Assembly: GCF_000685095.1 (NCBI RefSeq)
Contig: NZ_BAYE01000002.1
Coordinates: forward strand, 186,001-250,000
Direction of reading: 5' to 3'
DNA length: 64,000 bases
Source: Paraburkholderia caledonica NBRC 102488
GTDB taxonomy: Bacteria; Pseudomonadota; Gammaproteobacteria; Burkholderiales; Burkholderiaceae
Positions 59,674-64,000 of the stretch are shown here, piece after piece. Made by a program: the position numbers and the translations under genes. Positions within the stretch are counted from its first letter, which is position 1. Every line of letters begins with the position of its first letter. Below the pieces are notes generated by a model. That model saw nothing but the letters and a program-made list of their open reading frames with translations, searched no databases and had not been told where the DNA came from.

Positions 59674-60603
59674 ATGGACCTCAAGCAGTTGGAAGCGTTT
59701 GTGCATGTGGCCGAACTCGGCAGCTTTACGCGCGCCGCGATTACGCTCGACACCAACCAGCCTGCGCTGAGCAGGCTCGTGCGGCAACTCGAAGTGGAAT
59801 TGCGCCATACGCTGCTCGAGCGAAATGGCCGCGGCGTCGCGCTCACGCCCGCCGGTCAGCGAATGCTCGCTCATTCGAAAGGGATCCTCTCGCAGGTCCA
59901 ACGCGCGTCACAAGATCTGGACGAATTGCGTGGTACCGCCGGCGGGCATTTTTGCATTGGGATTACGCCGAGCTTCGCGAAAGTCGCGACCAACGAACTG
60001 GTGCGCAGCTTTCGTATGTCGTTTCCCGGCGCGACGATTTCCGTTGCAGAAGGTCTGTCGACCTATCTGATCGAATGGCTGATGATGGGTCGTGTCGATG
60101 TCGCAGTTCTCTACGACACGTTCGATACACCGCTGATCGACAAACGCACCGTATTCACCGAAGAGCTCTTTCTGATCGGTGCTGACAACAGCGAAGCGCA
60201 AGCCGAATCCGCCCGCGAGCCGGTGGACGCAATCGCGTTGCGCGATATTCCGCGTTATCCGCTGGTGATTCCCGGGCGCATGCACGCGATCCGGCGCATG
60301 CTCGAATCAGTCGCTGCGGAGCAAGGGGTAAGGCTCAACATTGAGCTGGAGGTGGATGCAGTGTCGTCGATTCTCGATCTGGTCAGCGAAGGCATCGGCT
60401 ATGCAGTGCTGCCGCTCAACGCAACCGTGAGCGACGCGCTCAAACGGCGCTTTAGCGTCACACGCATTACCGAGCCGACTTTATTCAGCCGCCTTGCTAT
60501 TGCGACGAGCAGCAAACATACGTTGTCGCAACTCGCTGTTCAGGCAATTGCAATGCTCGAAGAGCGGGCATTGCCCCTCTACAGTGCGGTGCGCAGCAGG
60601 TAA
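59674..60603 (+). CDS. LysR-type regulator
   Basis: 309 residues: HTH (MDLKQLEAFVHVAELGSFTR, then NQPALSRLVRQLE) and a substrate domain of the Nac/CynR-like group. Divergent from the amidohydrolase-dctA-porin set, which it probably controls. Confidence 0.9.
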   Translation: MDLKQLEAFVHVAELGSFTRAAITLDTNQPALSRLVRQLEVELRHTLLERNGRGVALTPAGQRMLAHSKGILSQVQRASQDLDELRGTAGGHFCIGITPSFAKVATNELVRSFRMSFPGATISVAEGLSTYLIEWLMMGRVDVAVLYDTFDTPLIDKRTVFTEELFLIGADNSEAQAESAREPVDAIALRDIPRYPLVIPGRMHAIRRMLESVAAEQGVRLNIELEVDAVSSILDLVSEGIGYAVLPLNATVSDALKRRFSVTRITEPTLFSRLAIATSSKHTLSQLAVQAIAMLEERALPLYSAVRSR

Positions 60604-60649
60604 GAAAAGAGAGACGTCCTCGCCATAGCGCTTGCAGTACTTTAGATCG

Positions 60650-60961
60650 CTAATCCGTAATCACCACGGCAACGGCTTTTGCGTGGGTCAATTCGAATGT
60701 GCTGAGCCGGCCCGCGCGAACGTCGAGTACCAGGCGCTCGAGAAGTTCCACTTCGCCTTGGCGTTGCACGTCGTCGCTGGTTGCGGCCGCAATCTTGTCG
60801 AGGCACATGCGCCGGCGCGCCAGCAGGAAATTCACGGCACTAGTACGCCGCATAAAGAACTGCTCCATCTTCGTGTGGTCAACGCATTGCATGTTCTGGA
60901 AAGCGACCATAGCACGCGCATACGGAGTAAGAGAGCGGCGCAAAGAACTCGAAAGGAACAC
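60650..60961 (-). CDS. Possible small hypothetical protein
   Basis: Up to 103 residues from GTG 60961 or 86 from ATG 60910. The C-terminal half (EVELLERLVLDVRAGRLSTF) reads like a real amphipathic helix protein, while the N-terminal part is uncertain and no ribosome site is clear. It occupies an otherwise gene-free 600 bases. I do not recognise it. Confidence 0.45.
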   Translation of the reverse strand: MFLSSSLRRSLTPYARAMVAFQNMQCVDHTKMEQFFMRRTSAVNFLLARRRMCLDKIAAATSDDVQRQGEVELLERLVLDVRAGRLSTFELTHAKAVAVVITD

Positions 60962-61201
60962 CGCTCGGCCGATCTTTTCGGCTCTCGCCCCTCCCGGTCA
61001 GCGTTCGAAAATTTAAGCGCCGCTTTAACGGCAATTGCCTTCTGTTCGTGGCCGCAAACGCCAACATCGCGCCATTCCGGCCGCGGTGACGGAATTCCCC
61101 GGAGCGCATCTGGGTGGCGCGCGACGCTTGCCGCTTTGCTATTGTCGGCCGCCAATACGATACTAATAGCCTGTTCGTATTCCGCCTTCGAGGAACTGCT
61201 A

Positions 61202-62212
61202 ATGACTGCCCTGCTCACTCGCGAACTCGCTTCGAAATTCGCCAACCTTGCGCTCGCCCACCTCACGCGCGAATATCCGAACAAACTCACGCATTCGCTC
61301 GCCGGTCCGGAGGACGTCCAAAGCCCCCGTGCATTGCATCCGATCTTTTATGGCAGCTATGACTGGCATTCGTGTGTGCACGGCTACTGGCTGGTTCTTC
61401 ATCTAATAGAGCGCTTTCCGGACCTGCCGGAAGCAGCACGTATCGTCGCGGTGGTCGACGAGCACTTCACCGCGGCAAACGTGGCCGGCGAGCGCGCTTA
61501 TCTGGACTTGCCGCACAACCTGGGCTTCGAGCGTCCCTATGGCTGGGCATGGCTGCTCGCGCTCAGCGCGCAGTTGCATTCGTTGAAGCTGTCCGATGCT
61601 GCGAGGTGGTCGAAAACGTTCGCGCCGCTTACCGAGGTTTTTGTCGAACGCTTCCAGACGTTCCTGCCCAAGGCCACCTATCCGTTACGCGTCGGCACGC
61701 ACTTCAACATGGCGTTCGCGCTTGCACTCACGCTGGATTTCGCGCGGCAAACGTCACATAGCCAGCTCGAAGCGCTGATCGTCAGTACCGCGGAGCGCTG
61801 GTTTTTACACGACGTGGGGTGCCAGGCATGGGAGCCTGCGGGCGACGAGTTTCTATCCCCTTCGCTGATGGAAGCGGAGTTGATGCGGCGCGTTTTGCCG
61901 CCCGCTCAGTTCGTCGACTGGTTCGGCCGCTTTCTGCCCGAGCTGGGCGCGAAAAAACCCGCGACGCTGTTTGAACCGGTTACCGTCACTGATCGCACCG
62001 ACGGCAAGATTGCTCACCTCGACGGCCTCAATCTGAGCCGCGCATGGTGTCAACGCTCGCTGGCCCGCGCGCTACCGGCGGGAGATATACGGCGAGCAGT
62101 GCTGTTCGATTCGGCAGAGCGGCATTTGCAAAGCGCACTGCCTCACGTGGCGGGAGACTACATGGGCGAGCATTGGCTGGGCACCTTCGCTACGCTCGCA
62201 CTGGAAGCGTGA
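61202..62212 (+). CDS. DUF2891 family protein
   Basis: 336 residues with the family markers LHPIFYGSYDWHSCVHGYWLV, FERPYGWAWLLAL and GTHFNMAFALAL; probably an alpha/alpha-toroid fold. Function unknown. The ATG at 61202 is favoured, since upstream sequence to 60632 lacks resemblance. Confidence 0.9.
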   Translation: MTALLTRELASKFANLALAHLTREYPNKLTHSLAGPEDVQSPRALHPIFYGSYDWHSCVHGYWLVLHLIERFPDLPEAARIVAVVDEHFTAANVAGERAYLDLPHNLGFERPYGWAWLLALSAQLHSLKLSDAARWSKTFAPLTEVFVERFQTFLPKATYPLRVGTHFNMAFALALTLDFARQTSHSQLEALIVSTAERWFLHDVGCQAWEPAGDEFLSPSLMEAELMRRVLPPAQFVDWFGRFLPELGAKKPATLFEPVTVTDRTDGKIAHLDGLNLSRAWCQRSLARALPAGDIRRAVLFDSAERHLQSALPHVAGDYMGEHWLGTFATLALEA

Positions 62213-62363
62213 GTTGGGTGCAGGCCGGTTGTGTCCGGCCTGCAAATCAGATCTGTGGTGGGGCGACGAACCGGATCACGAATCGGGCTACGAAATCGGG
62301 CCGCAAATCGCGCGCCTCATGCCGGGCTTCTCGGAAAAGCCCACGAATCCGCCGCCACCTGCA

Positions 62364-62789
62364 TCATTGCGTCGACAGCTTCTTCGGCTTCGCCGGCGCC
62401 TGGACCTTGTTGTACTGGAACTCCGGCGTTGCCTTCAAGGCTGCCTTCGTCGCGCCGGCCAGATAGAAATTTCCCGAGCGGATGTCGAGTGCTGCAATAG
62501 GCACCGCTACGTCATGCGACGCAACGCCGAGGAAGCCGCCCGCAGCGACGATCGCAGCTGAAAGCGAGCCGTCCGGTGCAACCACCAGATCGCGGATCGA
62601 GCCGATCTTCTCGTTCTGGTCGTTGTACACAGCCTTGCCAAGAATGCTCTTCTTCACGCTCCAGCCGTTCAGCAGCGCATTGGACTGCTCGACCGTGACA
62701 CTCAGGGGTTGCGTGCCGGCGACTTGCGCCTGCGCGCCAAAGCTCGTTGCAGCTACCGCGACAGCCACCAGAAGTTTGCCCAAAGTCAT
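62364..62789 (-). CDS. Exported PRC-barrel domain protein
   Basis: 141 residues: signal peptide (~1-22, FGAQAQ), then a PRC-barrel (KKSILGKAVYNDQNEKIGSI, DLVVAPDG). ATG 62789 has GGAGTG upstream. Such exported PRC-barrel proteins are common in Burkholderia; role unknown. Confidence 0.88.
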   Translation of the reverse strand: MTLGKLLVAVAVAATSFGAQAQVAGTQPLSVTVEQSNALLNGWSVKKSILGKAVYNDQNEKIGSIRDLVVAPDGSLSAAIVAAGGFLGVASHDVAVPIAALDIRSGNFYLAGATKAALKATPEFQYNKVQAPAKPKKLSTQ

Positions 62790-62974
62790 TCTGTTCACTC
62801 CGTTTTTTAGAAGATTTGACCGGCGCATGACCGCGCCGAATGAAACGCTGCAAAAGCATGATACCGGCTGCGACGCGCGACTGCATGCTCGGTGCCACAA
62901 GGGCGGAGCGCGCCGCATAGACAGGGCGTTAAAATCGCATCGGGGGATAACACGCTGTTTCCGAGGTGGTGAGT

Positions 62975-64000
62975 TTGACTGAGCTTGAACAGGGTTTCAT
63001 CTTGACGCGGCACTGGCGGGATACACCCGCCGGCACCGAAGTCGATTTCTGGCTGGCAACGGACGGCGGGCCTCGTCACATCCGTCTGCGCCATCAGACA
63101 TCGGTTGCATTCATTCCTGCTGAACAGCGCGAGCGCGCCGAAACCATTCTGCGTCGCGAAGCGCCGCTCGATCTGCGTTCACTGGAACTGTGCGACTTTC
63201 ATCATCGGCCCGTGATGGGACTGTATTGTCCGCAATATCGTCAGTTGACCGGCTTTGAAAAGCGCCTGAAGCAAGGCGGCGTCGACGTCTACGAAGCCGA
63301 CATTTTTCCGCCCGAACGCTACATGATGGAGCGTTTCATCAACGCGCCCGTCATGTTCAGCGGTGACCATGCGCGCGACGGCGCGCTCGTGAATGGCGAG
63401 TTGAAACCGGCAGCGGACTATCGTCCTTCATTGAAACTCGTGTCGCTCGACATTGAAACGAGCGTTCACGCCGAACTCTATTCGATCGCACTCGAAGGTT
63501 GCGGGCAGCGTCAGGTGTATATGCTCGGGCCGCCGAACGGCGACGCGAGTGGGCTCGACTTCGACCTCGAATACTGCGAAACGCGCGCACAGTTGCTCGA
63601 AAAGTTGAATACGTGGATGGTGCGGCATGATCCCGATGCGATCATCGGGTGGAATCTCGTGCAGTTCGATTTGCGTGTACTCCAGCAGCATGCCGAACAA
63701 TACCGCGTGCCGCTTCGGCTTGGACGTGGCGGCGCGGCGATGGAATGGCGCGAACACGGCCTCAAGCAGAATCATTATTTCGCAGGAGCCGCGGGGCGAC
63801 TGATCATCGACGGCATCGAGGCGTTACGCTCCGCGACGTGGAGCTTCCCGTCGTTTAGTCTCGAACACGTTTCGCGCGCCGTGCTGGGCGAAGGCAAAGC
63901 TATCGACAATCCTTATCAGCGCATGGATGAGATCCAGCGCCGCTTCGACGAGGACAAGCCGGCACTCGCCCGGTACAACCTTAAGGATTGCGAGCTCGTC
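62975..64000 (+). CDS. polB: DNA polymerase II (family B), N-terminal part (partial)
   Basis: The frame is open to the window end, so 342 codons of a ~790-codon gene are seen. All three exonuclease motifs are present: D159-I-E161 in [18 protein letters not shown], and YNLKDCELV at the end, so the 3'-5' proofreading site is intact. TTG 62975, with GAGGTG six bases upstream, gives [18 protein letters not shown] 62969 is the alternative. SOS-type translesion and restart polymerase by family. Confidence 0.93.
   Translation, partial: MTELEQGFILTRHWRDTPAGTEVDFWLATDGGPRHIRLRHQTSVAFIPAEQRERAETILRREAPLDLRSLELCDFHHRPVMGLYCPQYRQLTGFEKRLKQGGVDVYEADIFPPERYMMERFINAPVMFSGDHARDGALVNGELKPAADYRPSLKLVSLDIETSVHAELYSIALEGCGQRQVYMLGPPNGDASGLDFDLEYCETRAQLLEKLNTWMVRHDPDAIIGWNLVQFDLRVLQQHAEQYRVPLRLGRGGAAMEWREHGLKQNHYFAGAAGRLIIDGIEALRSATWSFPSFSLEHVSRAVLGEGKAIDNPYQRMDEIQRRFDEDKPALARYNLKDCELV

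Overview
The window is GC-rich, densely coding DNA whose genes resemble those of a Burkholderiaceae bacterium, most likely Paraburkholderia or a close relative. Pointers to this are a red-type (form IC) RuBisCO operon, a liu leucine-catabolism operon with a TetR regulator, a Burkholderia-type porin, and many LysR/TetR regulators. I saw no insertion sequence, phage gene, CRISPR array, tRNA or rRNA.

Positions 1-31,000 read as an autotrophic-methylotrophy island. The 3' end of a dihydropteroate-synthase-like gene of the tetrahydromethanopterin (H4MPT) pathway (1-596) is followed by a minus-strand Calvin-cycle operon, cbbLSXFPTAE (9816 down to 616). Divergent from cbbL comes a plus-strand run that opens with a 24-codon pqqA (10373-10447, followed by a strong hairpin), a DUF447 gene and an mfnB-like gene. 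A minus-strand block of three probable methylofuran-biosynthesis genes follows (amino-acid kinase, hydantoinase-fold and ATP-grasp). Then come a HisA-like gene, fhcBADC (formyltransferase/hydrolase complex), cytochrome b561, an S33 peptidase and pqqBCDE. After these lie a NarL-type regulator and its convergent, overlapping histidine kinase, a TonB-dependent receptor, a YVTN-type beta-propeller and a lone ExbB-like protein. The logic is that PQQ-dependent alcohol oxidation feeds formaldehyde into H4MPT/methylofuran oxidation to formate and CO2, and the CBB cycle refixes the CO2. cbbY and cbbZ (32448-33907) serve the same cycle but lie 23 kb away from cbbL.

Positions 34,000-45,500 hold a DUF1488-like small protein, a PhnD-like binding protein, the leucine/isovalerate operon liuABCD (minus) with a divergent TetR gene and two operator-like palindromes, a DUF72 protein, DAHP synthase, HU and a small secreted protein.

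Positions 45,600-64,000 are ordinary accessory and housekeeping chromosome: a GGDEF-EAL protein, DUF899, three LysR regulators, an MFS transporter, an AhpD-like enzyme, a cupin, a TetR/metallo-hydrolase pair, and a catabolic module (amidohydrolase, DctA, porin, divergent LysR with a 17-bp palindrome and a 12-bp tandem repeat). DUF2891, a PRC-barrel protein and the 5' part of DNA polymerase II (running off the end) complete the window.

Functions are assigned from recognised family features in the translated sequence. No database search was run.
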